Of a stretch of 62,095 nucleotides of DNA, positions 1 to 8,622 are shown one piece after another (positions within the stretch are counted from its first letter, which is position 1; each line of letters starts with the position of its first letter). The translations under genes were made by a program, and so were the position numbers. This DNA comes from a bacterium ADurb.Bin236 (GTDB taxonomy: Bacteria; UBP15; UBA6099): positions 1 through 62,095 of the forward strand of contig MWCD01000018.1 in NCBI GenBank assembly GCA_002069885.1. Direction: 5' to 3'. The notes under the pieces are model-generated. The model made no database searches, had not been told where the DNA came from, and was given only the letters and a program-made list of their open reading frames with translations.

Positions 1-332
1 TGGACTTCCTTGGTGCGGCGGTCGAACACGCCGGGATATTCATAGACAACGACGCCGCGAACTACCCGCCGGGCGGCGGAGAACGGTTTGAACGACTGCT
101 TGAACAGGCTGCCTCTCTGGCTTATCACCTTGTGTTCGCGCGGGGCGCGGGCGTCTCCATCACGGCGTCCGCCGCGCCCGGCATCGCCGTCGATTCGCCG
201 GATTCATGGGAGCGCGCGCTGCGGTGGCTGGCCCTGATCGAGTTGCAGACCGGGAATTATCCACTTCAGCCGCACGGCCCGGATGCGGACTTCACGTTCT
301 CCCCGCTCGAACGGACGGAGGCTCCGGGATGA
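1..332 (+). CDS. DUF58 family protein, C-terminal part (5' end outside window)
   Basis: The frame is open from the window edge to a TGA at 330-332, giving about 109 residues. The segment ERFERLLEQAASLAYHL followed by a glycine-rich turn matches the C-terminal end of the vWA-like DUF58 domain, where a conserved E..L..AASLA segment is usual. DUF58 proteins commonly sit in MoxR-DUF58-transglutaminase operons. Here the stop overlaps the start of a transglutaminase gene by four bases (ATGA), so the two are almost certainly translationally coupled. The role is unknown in detail; MoxR/DUF58 systems are thought to assist maturation of secreted or membrane complexes. Assignment rests on the short visible part plus context. 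Confidence 0.7.
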   Translation, partial: DFLGAAVEHAGIFIDNDAANYPPGGGERFERLLEQAASLAYHLVFARGAGVSITASAAPGIAVDSPDSWERALRWLALIELQTGNYPLQPHGPDADFTFSPLERTEAPG

Positions 333-2524
333 GCGCCGCGCGCGGAGTCCTATCCGCTCTCAACTCTCCATACCGGCGGCCCGAAGAGGTCGAGCACAGC
401 GTGCCTCTTCGCGCGTTCACATGGCTGGCCGTGGCTCTGAGCCTGTGCGTGGCGGCGCGAGACACCGGCCTAATGTCCCCTCTGGCGCTCGGCTTGTCGG
501 CGGTGTCCGCAGGCTACGTCTTCAGCCACTTCAGGCGCATGTATTCCAACTGGTGGATGAAGATCGCTCTCGCCGCCGGAATGGTCGCCGCCGGGTTCAT
601 CTACGTCAACCAGATGCTTTTCACCCAGCGCGACCACATCGTCGTTCTCACCGAGATGATGATATTCCTTCAGGCCCTTCACAGCTTCGACCTTCCGAGG
701 CGCAAAGACCTTATATATTCCCTGCTGTCGGCGTTCATGCTGATGTGCGTCGGAGGCGTGCTGAGCCGCTCGCTGGACTTCGGGATTTATCTGGCGGTCT
801 TCATCCTGCTCGCTCTGGCGATGCTCGCGATATTTCACTACAGGGAGACCTCCGAACGGGCGTTGATAATCGGCAACCCGCGCTCGATCGCGACTGTCGT
901 GGCCCGGCTAGCCATAGCGCTCGCCGTCTGCTTCCCGCTGTTCTTCCCCCTCATTCCAAGATACCGCACATACGCGTTCGCGAACCTCCCGGTTTCAGGC
1001 CGATTGAGGGAGGCGGCGCAGAAATTTTCCGGACAGTTGATGTATCCCGACCCGCCGTCTGCGGCAGTCGGGATTGACGCCGGTTTCGGACCGGACGCCC
1101 AAGTCGGCCCGGACTTCTCTGCGGAACGGTATCTTGCGGGCGGCGACGCCTATTTCGGCTTCGTTCCCGAACTCGACCTAAACAGCCGCGCGCGGCTATC
1201 GGACAAACTCCTCATGCGCGTCAAAAGCCCCTCCGCCGTCTATCATAGAGGCCTCGTTTTCGACACCTTTAAAAATAATTTGTGGATGATATCCGACGCC
1301 GAGGGCGAACAGTTGACCCGCAAGGAAGCCTCACCGGTGTTCCGCCTCGACCGCTCCGGCGATACCGAATACCAGTCCGCCTTCATCGGCGCGTCCCTCA
1401 CTTATCACACCTATTATCTGGAACGCGACATGCCGAATATCATCTACGCTCCTTACCGGCCCGACACTCTTTATTTTCCCGTCGGGTTTATTTTCATGGA
1501 CGACAATCTGGCCATGAGGGTTCCAGCCGTTCTGCTCGAAGGGACAATCTACACCGCGATTTCGACGACGCCGTCCATAGACCCCGAGACGCTCAGGAAG
1601 GTGTCGTTCCCGCCGTGCCCGGATGTGGACGAAAAATACTGCTCCATCGGGTTCATGACGCCGCAGATGCGCGCGCTCGCTCTCGAAATAACCGCAGGCT
1701 CAACCTCGGTTCTGGACAAGGTGGAGGCGATAGCGGCGTATCTGGAAGAGAATTATGAGTATGACATCGACGCGCCGCCCGCGCCCCCCGGCGCTCACCC
1801 CGTGCATCATTTTCTCTTCGAATCAAAGAGGGGATACTGCGAACATTTCGCGTCCGCAATGGCGCTGCTGGCGCGAGCGGCGGGCATACCTTCAAGGCTT
1901 GTCACCGGCTTCGTTCCCGGCGCGTATAATCCGCTGACAGGCTACTTTGAAGTGCGCGGGACGGACGCTCACGCATGGGTGGAAATCTATTTTCCCATAG
2001 TCGGCTGGCTGACTTTCGACCCCACCCCGTCCGGCCCCTCCGGGCCTGTGTTCGCCGAAGAAGTCACTCCGATGTCCTTCCTGTACAACCGATACTTCAA
2101 AAGAATCGCCGAAGGCGCGCTCGCGGGCGCGGCCCGGTTGTTCTATACCGCCGCCATCGCCTCGGCATGGATTTCCACCGCGCTCTCCGCGCTTGCTGTC
2201 GCCCTTTGCGCGGGCGCTTTCTTTTTGATATCGGCGCGCCGCAATCGCAGAAGCGGGCGATTTCCGCTGCCCCCTAACAATCGCTCGGTCGCCCGCGCTT
2301 ACCTTCGCCTACTGCGAGCCAGACCCGAACTTAGAAACGCCCCTCGCTCGGCGTCGGCGACCGACCTGTCGGTTTTTATCGCCCCAGACGCGCGCGACTC
2401 ATGGCTCGAACTGGCCGCCCTCTATAACCGCGCCGTTTTCAGTCCGCTGCCTCTCGACGCCCGCGACGCCGCCAACGCCCGCTCTCTCGCCGCCACCCTC
2501 AAGGCGCGCATAGAAATGTTTTGA
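329..2524 (+). CDS. Transglutaminase-core integral membrane protein (DUF3488/TgpA-like)
   Basis: A 731-residue protein whose ATG overlaps the DUF58 stop (ATGA). The N-terminal 210 residues hold about five or six membrane segments, as in TgpA/DUF3488 proteins. An extracytoplasmic transglutaminase-like core follows, with the catalytic triad visible as Cys504 (RGYCEHF), His548 (DAHAWVE) and Asp564 (TFDPTP). A further membrane segment at about 608-635 precedes a short cytoplasmic tail. The family is linked to cell-envelope processing in MoxR-DUF58-transglutaminase operons. The last residues (RIEMF) and the stop codon lie inside a dispersed palindromic repeat described separately, so the native C-terminus may have been replaced by the repeat. 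Confidence 0.9.
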   Translation: MSAARGVLSALNSPYRRPEEVEHSVPLRAFTWLAVALSLCVAARDTGLMSPLALGLSAVSAGYVFSHFRRMYSNWWMKIALAAGMVAAGFIYVNQMLFTQRDHIVVLTEMMIFLQALHSFDLPRRKDLIYSLLSAFMLMCVGGVLSRSLDFGIYLAVFILLALAMLAIFHYRETSERALIIGNPRSIATVVARLAIALAVCFPLFFPLIPRYRTYAFANLPVSGRLREAAQKFSGQLMYPDPPSAAVGIDAGFGPDAQVGPDFSAERYLAGGDAYFGFVPELDLNSRARLSDKLLMRVKSPSAVYHRGLVFDTFKNNLWMISDAEGEQLTRKEASPVFRLDRSGDTEYQSAFIGASLTYHTYYLERDMPNIIYAPYRPDTLYFPVGFIFMDDNLAMRVPAVLLEGTIYTAISTTPSIDPETLRKVSFPPCPDVDEKYCSIGFMTPQMRALALEITAGSTSVLDKVEAIAAYLEENYEYDIDAPPAPPGAHPVHHFLFESKRGYCEHFASAMALLARAAGIPSRLVTGFVPGAYNPLTGYFEVRGTDAHAWVEIYFPIVGWLTFDPTPSGPSGPVFAEEVTPMSFLYNRYFKRIAEGALAGAARLFYTAAIASAWISTALSALAVALCAGAFFLISARRNRRSGRFPLPPNNRSVARAYLRLLRARPELRNAPRSASATDLSVFIAPDARDSWLELAALYNRAVFSPLPLDARDAANARSLAATLKARIEMF

Positions 2525-2566
2525 AAGGGATTTTAAGGGAAACTTTTTCAAAAGTTTTCCCTAAAG
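2505..2566 (+). repeat. Dispersed palindromic repeat, family A, overlapping the end of the transglutaminase gene
   Basis: The stretch from GCGCGCAT through GAAATGTTTTGAAAGGGA to the hairpin AAGGGAAAC/GTTTTCCCT is nearly identical to copies at 29956-30012 and 48832-48888 (same strand) and at 58164-58220 and 58600-58656 (opposite strand). It holds a strong hairpin with a Phe-Lys-rich open frame on top. It starts inside the coding sequence, supplies the stop codon, and could also serve as transcription terminator for the gene. Confidence 0.85.
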
Positions 2567-2586
2567 TCCTGAAGCGCGCGGCGCGT

Positions 2587-2616
2587 TTGACCTTTGCGCG
2601 AGGTTAATGTTAGAAT
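2587..2616 (+). promoter_or_regulatory. Candidate sigma70-type promoter for the ThDP enzyme gene
   Basis: TTGACC at 2587-2592 and TAGAAT at 2611-2616 are separated by 18 bases. This would place a transcription start near 2623, leaving a short leader with the SD sequence GAGAGGG before the ATG at 2646. The hairpin just upstream would insulate it from the transglutaminase operon. Confidence 0.55.
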
Positions 2617-2645
2617 CATAAAACTTTAAAAATGAGAGGGATAAG

Positions 2646-4358
2646 ATGAGCGAGCTTACCTGCGGAGAAATTCTGATAGAGAGTCTGGCCAATCAGGGGC
2701 CTGCCCCGGTGTTTTCGATACCGGACGGGACATACAACATTCTGTTCAAATGGGCGCACGACAACGCCGAAAAGAGAGGGATGACATTTGTCACTCCGAG
2801 GCACGAGGCGGCGGGAGTCCACATGGCGGACGCGTTCGCGCGCGTGACCGGGAGACCGGCGATAACTGTGCTCGGCGCTGGGCCGGGAGCGGCCAACGGT
2901 CTGGCGGGCGTCATCTGCGCTCACTGCGAAGATATCCCGATGATTGTGGTGTCCACGACGAGGCGGACGGACCTGATTTATCCGCCGAGGGGCGGGATGC
3001 AGGTTTTCGACCAGAAGGCGGTGTTTGAATCGGTCTGCAAATTCAACGCTCGCGTGACCAACGTCGAGCGGATTCCGGAACTGGTGGGGACGGCGTACCG
3101 CGAGGCTCTGACGGGGATACCGGGGCCTGTCCACATTGAGATACCCGAAGATATCATGAACAAGAAGATAGACACGAAGGGGATAGAGTTCACGCCGAAG
3201 GTGGACGCGGGGGCGTTGCAGACCGCGGGAGACGCGGGAGCGGTGGAGGAAGCGGCGAAACTGTTGGTGGAGTCGGAAGAGCCGATGATACACGCCGGGG
3301 CGGCGGTTATCCGGAGCGGCGCTTGGGCGGAACTGATTGAGTTGGCCGAGTATCTGGGTTGTCCGGTGACGACGTCGCCGGGCGCGCGCGGCTCGATACC
3401 TGAGGATCATCCGAACAGCATCCACACGGCGTGCGGGATGGCGCGGGCGGCGCTCTCGCAGTCGAAGCTCGTGCTCGCGGTGGGCTGCAAATTCGGCGAA
3501 CTGGACTTCTTCGGAAAGGCTCCGCTCTGGGGGCCGACCGCGAATCAGAAACTTATCCACATTCATATATCTCCGGAGCGCGTGGGCGTGAACAGGAAGG
3601 CGGACGTTGCGATAGTCGGCTCGGCTCCTGTCGTGCTCAGGCAGTTGCTCGAGGCGGTGAAGGCGCTGACTCCGAAGCGCGAGCCGCACAAGAGGCTCAA
3701 ACAGTACCGCGACATCCAGAACATGTGGGAGCAGGGGTTGCGGGCGAAGGTGGAAAACACCGACGCGCCTATGGCCACCGGGCGAATGATTCTGGAAGCG
3801 CGCAGCTTCTTCCCGCGCGAGGCCATCGCGGTTATGGACGGCGGGAACACCAGCCTGTGGAGCACACACTACAACAAGATACTTGGGCCGAGGCGTCTGA
3901 TGTGGACGTCCGAGTTCGGCCACCTCGGAACGGGCGTGCCGTTCGCGATAGGGGCCAAACTGGCGTCGCCGGACAGCCCGGTGTACCTCATAAGCGGAGA
4001 CGGGGCGTTCGGGTTCAACCTGATGGAGCTTGAGACAGCTCGCAGGATCGGGACGCCGTTCGTGGCTCTCGTGGCCGCCGATATCGCGTGGGGCATGGAG
4101 AAGACGGCTCAGCAGCGCTGCTTCGGTCACAGCGATTTCTATGTCAACTGCGACCACCATCCTGCCAGATACGACAAGATCGCGCAGGCGCTCGATTGTT
4201 TCGGCGCGTATGTGGAAACTGCGGATCAGTTGAAGACGGCGCTCAAGGAAGCGTCCGCCGCCAACGTGCCCGCCGTTATCCACGTTGCGGTCGACCCGGT
4301 TGCGAACGTGACTCCTCCGGGAGCCGAGCTTTGGGTCGGCTCGCACACGACGAAGTGA
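2646..4358 (+). CDS. Thiamine diphosphate-dependent enzyme, acetolactate synthase/2-hydroxyacyl-CoA lyase-like
   Basis: A 570-residue protein with the three-domain architecture of ThDP decarboxylases and carboligases. The pyrimidine-activating glutamate is Glu54 in PRHEAAG. The central domain runs about 190-345, and the ThDP/Mg motif begins GDGAFGF at 451. The second half of that motif is unusual: where relatives have NN or ND before the AWG segment, this protein has AAD (477-479), so one metal or diphosphate contact may be changed while Asp479 remains. SD GAGAGGG lies seven bases before the ATG. There is no small regulatory subunit and no other branched-chain biosynthesis gene nearby, so a housekeeping IlvB role is unlikely. 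The substrate cannot be told from sequence. Confidence 0.85.
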   Translation: MSELTCGEILIESLANQGPAPVFSIPDGTYNILFKWAHDNAEKRGMTFVTPRHEAAGVHMADAFARVTGRPAITVLGAGPGAANGLAGVICAHCEDIPMIVVSTTRRTDLIYPPRGGMQVFDQKAVFESVCKFNARVTNVERIPELVGTAYREALTGIPGPVHIEIPEDIMNKKIDTKGIEFTPKVDAGALQTAGDAGAVEEAAKLLVESEEPMIHAGAAVIRSGAWAELIELAEYLGCPVTTSPGARGSIPEDHPNSIHTACGMARAALSQSKLVLAVGCKFGELDFFGKAPLWGPTANQKLIHIHISPERVGVNRKADVAIVGSAPVVLRQLLEAVKALTPKREPHKRLKQYRDIQNMWEQGLRAKVENTDAPMATGRMILEARSFFPREAIAVMDGGNTSLWSTHYNKILGPRRLMWTSEFGHLGTGVPFAIGAKLASPDSPVYLISGDGAFGFNLMELETARRIGTPFVALVAADIAWGMEKTAQQRCFGHSDFYVNCDHHPARYDKIAQALDCFGAYVETADQLKTALKEASAANVPAVIHVAVDPVANVTPPGAELWVGSHTTK

Positions 4359-4429
4359 CGAGACGCTAGGCCGTCCGCCGCAAATTTGCATATTTGCCCG
4401 CGCCCGCGCGTGGCGCTAGACTATTCCTC

Positions 4430-5548
4430 ATGGTTCGCGATTTGATGAAAACAGCCGCGGCGATGGCGGTTGCCGCTTTGGTCTCGGCGGGGTCTTTGTG
4501 CCTCGCCGCCGATTTTGAATCAGACGATCTATCCGATTTGTTCAGCGACGAGGTCTGCCTGAACGTGTGTTTCCCGCGCGCGCGCGACGGGTTGCTGACC
4601 TGCCAGCAGGACTGCAAGCCGGGAGAGAATTTCAAGCTGCCGCCGGGGACGGACTATCTGGTAAGGATGAATAGGGAGAGGACGCCGCCGCTGGCTTTGA
4701 AAGAGATGACGACCGATCCGGCTCCTCCGCGCGCGGGGCAGTCTGTGACGTTCAAGCTGTCGCCGGTTTCGGACGACGCGGACGACAATGCCGCGCTGTC
4801 AGTCAAGCTTGTTCATTCGTTCGACGCTCCGGGCGGCTGGAAGTCGGTGTCGCCGGCGTTCGGAGTCAGCGGGGGAAAACCGGGATGGACGGCGGTTCTT
4901 GACGCTCCGCCGGGAGCGCGCTCGGTCTTCGCCGCCGTCAGGATGGGCGATATCAGGGGAGACACTTACATAGAGGCTCCGTGCGCGGTCGCCGCGTCCG
5001 CGCCGGATTCGCCGTGCTGGTTTCCGCTGTCTGACTCGGACAGCTATGAGGGCGTCAAAGACGTTTTTGTGGACCCCTCTCTGGACTTGCTGGGCGGGTC
5101 GTTCGGGATGGACGAAGGGCGTTATTATTTCAAACTTAGAGCGAGAGCGGACATCTCGCCGGGGAAAGCGCAGCCGCGAAGCGCGTATTACTACATGTTG
5201 GGATTGTACGATTCAGGCCGCCCGGCGGGAGAGGACTTGTACCACCGAATGCTCCTCGTGTATTACTCTCCTTATATGCTGGACGTGGGCCGGACGGATT
5301 GCCGGTTGAAGATGAGACTGGGACCGCGATGGATAAGCGACGCGGGCGCGGTGTCATGTTCGACGGACGGCAAAGAACTGACAATCTCGTTGAAGCGGGG
5401 CGCGCTCGGAAAACCGGTGGCGGGAATGATAACGGCGTTTTTCGCCAGCGGCATTTACTTCGACGACGAAACAGGAATCATCTCCGATTTCACCCCGGCG
5501 ACTACCATCCGAATCGACCGCGTCCCGTTCGAACTGGAATCGCGTTAA
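4430..5548 (+). CDS. Exported protein of unknown function
   Basis: No family is recognised. Starting at the ATG at 4430 (a second ATG is at 4445), the product is 372 residues with a signal peptide (MKTAAAMAV core, cleavage likely after SLCLA). The mature part has paired cysteines in the first 60 residues (CLNVC, CQQDC), then a Pro-rich segment resembling an Ig-like or filamin-type extracellular module, and a C-terminal part rich in beta-strand-like Tyr/Phe/Asp stretches (about 195-372). A CBM9/DOMON-like beta-sandwich is possible but not shown. It is convergent with the DUF1846 gene, with 26 bases between the stops. A TTG at 4394 would extend it in frame but would place 12 residues before the signal peptide. 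Confidence 0.7.
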   Translation: MVRDLMKTAAAMAVAALVSAGSLCLAADFESDDLSDLFSDEVCLNVCFPRARDGLLTCQQDCKPGENFKLPPGTDYLVRMNRERTPPLALKEMTTDPAPPRAGQSVTFKLSPVSDDADDNAALSVKLVHSFDAPGGWKSVSPAFGVSGGKPGWTAVLDAPPGARSVFAAVRMGDIRGDTYIEAPCAVAASAPDSPCWFPLSDSDSYEGVKDVFVDPSLDLLGGSFGMDEGRYYFKLRARADISPGKAQPRSAYYYMLGLYDSGRPAGEDLYHRMLLVYYSPYMLDVGRTDCRLKMRLGPRWISDAGAVSCSTDGKELTISLKRGALGKPVAGMITAFFASGIYFDDETGIISDFTPATTIRIDRVPFELESR

Positions 5549-5574
5549 TAACCGCGCAAACGGTCTCCCAAATA

Positions 5575-7092
5575 TCACCCCGTAAATAAGCTCTTGGTGG
5601 CGAACTGCGGGTCGCTTGTCATGCGCACGCCGAGACGCCGCAGGCCCGCTTCGTCTCCGGGGGTGGGGATGTGGGTCATGTGGACGTCGCATCCCCTTAG
5701 CCGCGTGAGCGTCTCCATAGCGTATTGCGCCGCCGGGTTGGATGTGGCCGAAATGGAAAGCGCGATGAGGGTCTCTTCAAGGTCAAGGTTCATCGATTTC
5801 ATGTTCATGACGTCGTGTTTGAGGGCGGCGATGGACTCGATGATGGCGGGAGGGAGAAGAGGCATGCGGTCGGGGATTTCGGCCATGACTTTGATGGCGT
5901 TCATCACAAGGCTGGATGCGGCGTGCATGAGGGGGGAATTCTTGCCGGTGACTATCCGGCCGTCGTCCAGCTCGATGGCGGAGCCGCAGTAGATGCCCAT
6001 GTAGCCTTTTCCGCAGGATTCGGCGGCGGAGGCGGCGTCGCGGGCCGGCGCGACCACAAGTCTGTCCTCCGGCGACGCTCCAATTTCCTTCATCAGCAAC
6101 TCAGCCCGCTCGACGGTGTCGCGCGTGGCGTACCCCACCGCGTATTCGCATGAATACTGAAAATATCTCCTGATGATTTCCTGTTTGGCGGCGTCGCGCA
6201 CCGCCTCGTCGTCGATGATGCCGAAGCCGACTCGGTTGACTCCCATATCGGTCGGGGAAGAGTAGCACGAGCCGCCGACCATGACTTTGTCGAGTATGCG
6301 CTTGAGCGCCGGGAACGCCTGAATGTCCCGGTTGTAGTTGACGGAAATCTCGTTGTGGGCTTCGAGGTGGAACTGGTCAATCTGATTGACGTCCTTGAGG
6401 TCGGCGGTGGCGGCCTCGTAGGCGACGTTGACGGGGTGTTTGATTGGGATGTTCCAGACGGGGAATGTCTCGAACTTTGCGTATCCGGCGCGGACGCCGC
6501 GTTTGTGTTCGTGGTAAATCTGGCTGAGGCAGGTGGCGAGCTTGCCGCTGCCGGGGCCGGGGCCGGTGACGACCACGAGCGGCTTGGTCGTCTCGATGAA
6601 CGCGTTCGCTCCGTAGCCCGCGTCGCTGACGATGACGTCCACGTTGGTCGGGTATCCTTTTGTGAACTTGTGGGTGTGGACGCGGATGCCCCGGCGTTCG
6701 AGCTTGTCCTTGAACTGGGCGGCGGAGGGTTGTTCCTCGTAACGGGTGATGACCACCGCGCCGACCTCGACGCCCCACTCCCGCAGGTCGTCGATGAGTT
6801 TCATGGCGTCGGAGTCGTAAGTGATGCCGAAGTCCGCGCGCATCTTCTTCCGCTCGATGTCTCCCGCGTAGATGCAGAGAATCAGGTCCGCGTTGTCCTT
6901 GAGTTTCTGCAGCAGGCGCATCTTCACGTTAGGGTCGAATCCGGGGAGCACGCGGGCGGCGTGATAGTCGTACAGGATTTTGCCCCCGAATTCCAGATAG
7001 AGTTTGTTGCCGAAACGCTCCATCCGTTTGAGAATCGATTCGCTCTGTTCCTTCAGATACTTCTCATTGTCAAATCCGACCTTCCTGTTCAT
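5575..7092 (-). CDS. DUF1846 (UPF0371) family protein
   Basis: A 505-residue protein spanning the full length of the DUF1846 family. Residues 1-60 include the family-typical KYLKEQSE and LYLEFGGK segments. A glycine-rich, P-loop-like GPGPGSGKLATC is at 177-188, followed by NEISVNYNRDI and GINRVGFGI-type motifs (here GVNRVGF). Members have been structurally studied but their reaction is not established to my knowledge; nucleotide or phosphate binding by the glycine-rich loop is a reasonable guess. The gene runs opposite to its left neighbour and is 110 bases from serS on the same strand, so the two could share transcription. ATG start at 7092. Confidence 0.9.
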   Translation of the reverse strand: MNRKVGFDNEKYLKEQSESILKRMERFGNKLYLEFGGKILYDYHAARVLPGFDPNVKMRLLQKLKDNADLILCIYAGDIERKKMRADFGITYDSDAMKLIDDLREWGVEVGAVVITRYEEQPSAAQFKDKLERRGIRVHTHKFTKGYPTNVDVIVSDAGYGANAFIETTKPLVVVTGPGPGSGKLATCLSQIYHEHKRGVRAGYAKFETFPVWNIPIKHPVNVAYEAATADLKDVNQIDQFHLEAHNEISVNYNRDIQAFPALKRILDKVMVGGSCYSSPTDMGVNRVGFGIIDDEAVRDAAKQEIIRRYFQYSCEYAVGYATRDTVERAELLMKEIGASPEDRLVVAPARDAASAAESCGKGYMGIYCGSAIELDDGRIVTGKNSPLMHAASSLVMNAIKVMAEIPDRMPLLPPAIIESIAALKHDVMNMKSMNLDLEETLIALSISATSNPAAQYAMETLTRLRGCDVHMTHIPTPGDEAGLRRLGVRMTSDPQFATKSLFTG

Positions 7093-7202
7093 TAGCGGCG
7101 ACCGTCCTTAATAGTAGTGAAAACCAGATAATATAACGAGGCCGGAAATACGGCAACATGTTTCGTGGAATCGGGCCGGGCCGGGCGGCGGCGCGGCGGA
7201 GG

Positions 7203-8522
7203 TCACACCGGGATGGTTTCCACGCCCATTGTGTATTTTTTCAGCGCGTCGGGGACGCGTATGCATTTGGCGTCCGGGTCGTAATGATTCTCGGCGATGG
7301 CGCAGATTGTCCTCTGCACGGCGGCGGCCGTCGCGTACAGGTTGCGCGTCAGGATTTTCTTTTTCTTCTCAGTTTTGTAGCGGATCATCAATTTCTCAGA
7401 GACCCAAGTTCCTACGGTGGCGATGGAGTGAGTTTCGCGAAATCTGGCCTGTCCGGGCATCCATGTCTCGATGTCGATTTGCTTGAGGGCGCGTTTGTCC
7501 ATGTCGCCGGCGGCGAGCATGACCGATCTATTTGGGAGACCGAGCGAGTCAAGGAAGTCGCAGACGTCGACGGCCATCCTGTCGAGTTCGGCGAAGTCTT
7601 CACCCTCTTTTACGATGGAGTGAAGCTCGACTTTGTGGAACTGTTTGACTCTGAAGATTCCGAGGGTGTCCTTGCCGTGGGAGCCTGCCTCCCGCCTGAA
7701 ACACGGGGACCACGCGAGTATCCTCAGCGGCAGGCTTTCCTCGTCCATGATGCTGTCTTCATAGTAAGCGATGATGGAGTGCTCGGAGGACGGGATCAGC
7801 AGAAGGTTGTCTTTTTCCACCTCGAAGATGGTGTCTTGGAACGCCTCGAAATATGTGATGCGCTCCTCGACGTCTTTGCGCATCATGTAAGGGGTTATCA
7901 TGATTTTATCGGAGTAGCCCTTGTTTCTGAAGAACTCGACGGTGTACATGCCGAGAGCGAGGTCGAGTATGGCCAGCTCGTCGAACTCGTAGTAGAAGCG
8001 GGAGGACGAAACTTTGCCGGCGGTTTCCTGATCGATATACCTGCCGACGAGGTTGTAGTGGTGGAAAGGCTCGTGGGAGACGGTCTTGGAGGGGGCGCCG
8101 GGGTAGATGGAGGCGAACTCGGCGGCGTCTTTCTCGGACACTGCCGGAGTTCCTCTGTAGCCTATGACTTGGGCGTCCTGCTCTCCGCCGTCAGGCACGC
8201 CGTCGGCTATCATGTTCGGCAGCATGACTTCCATGCGGGCCACTTCGTCGGCAAGCTCCTTTTCGCGCTGTTCGCCCGCCTTGATTTTCTCTTTGATTTC
8301 CTGTGATTTCTCGATGAGGGATTTGTCGCGGGTTTTCTCAAACTCCTTGCTTATGGAGTTCACCTCGCGGCGCAGGTCTTCCATCTCGATGGAGCGCTGC
8401 TTCCACTGTTCGTACAGCTTGAGGCCCTCGTCGAATTTTTCGATGATTGGACCGGCGTTCTTGCGTTTCAATATCTCGCGGTAAGCGTCCGCGTTTTCAA
8501 CAAGATCTCTGATTTTAGGCAT
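7203..8522 (-). CDS. serS: Serine--tRNA ligase, divergent
   Basis: A 439-residue class II synthetase. Residues 1-105 form the long antiparallel coiled coil that binds tRNA. Motif 2 is clear (FRREAGSHGKDT, 275-286, then FRVKQFHKVE), and LIPSSE at 242-247 stands where the serine-sensing T-x-E loop is found. Toward motif 3 it departs from the bacterial norm: the usual SSCSN..DFQARR segment reads ETHSIATVGTWVSEKL (363-378), and the glycine-rich start of motif 3 reads NLYATAAAVQR (394-404). Arg404 and the following ICAIAEN are kept. Serine specificity is therefore likely but not certain. It may be the sole SerRS of this lineage or a specialised paralogue; the window cannot tell. ATG start with coding through TGA at 7203. 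Confidence 0.88.
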   Translation of the reverse strand: MPKIRDLVENADAYREILKRKNAGPIIEKFDEGLKLYEQWKQRSIEMEDLRREVNSISKEFEKTRDKSLIEKSQEIKEKIKAGEQREKELADEVARMEVMLPNMIADGVPDGGEQDAQVIGYRGTPAVSEKDAAEFASIYPGAPSKTVSHEPFHHYNLVGRYIDQETAGKVSSSRFYYEFDELAILDLALGMYTVEFFRNKGYSDKIMITPYMMRKDVEERITYFEAFQDTIFEVEKDNLLLIPSSEHSIIAYYEDSIMDEESLPLRILAWSPCFRREAGSHGKDTLGIFRVKQFHKVELHSIVKEGEDFAELDRMAVDVCDFLDSLGLPNRSVMLAAGDMDKRALKQIDIETWMPGQARFRETHSIATVGTWVSEKLMIRYKTEKKKKILTRNLYATAAAVQRTICAIAENHYDPDAKCIRVPDALKKYTMGVETIPV

Positions 8523-8622
8523 GGCGGTTCTCTCTTTTCAATAAAATCACAACAACAGGAATATACGAGCGGCAAAAAGCGTTGTCAACCGGAAGGCGGG
8601 AGGCGGCGGCGGGCGCGGCGGA

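Noticed and set aside
2616-4391. A 591-codon open frame on the minus strand across the ThDP gene
   Set aside because: It is Arg/His-rich antisense of a clearly homologous gene, a usual result of GC-rich codon bias; no SD and no family match.
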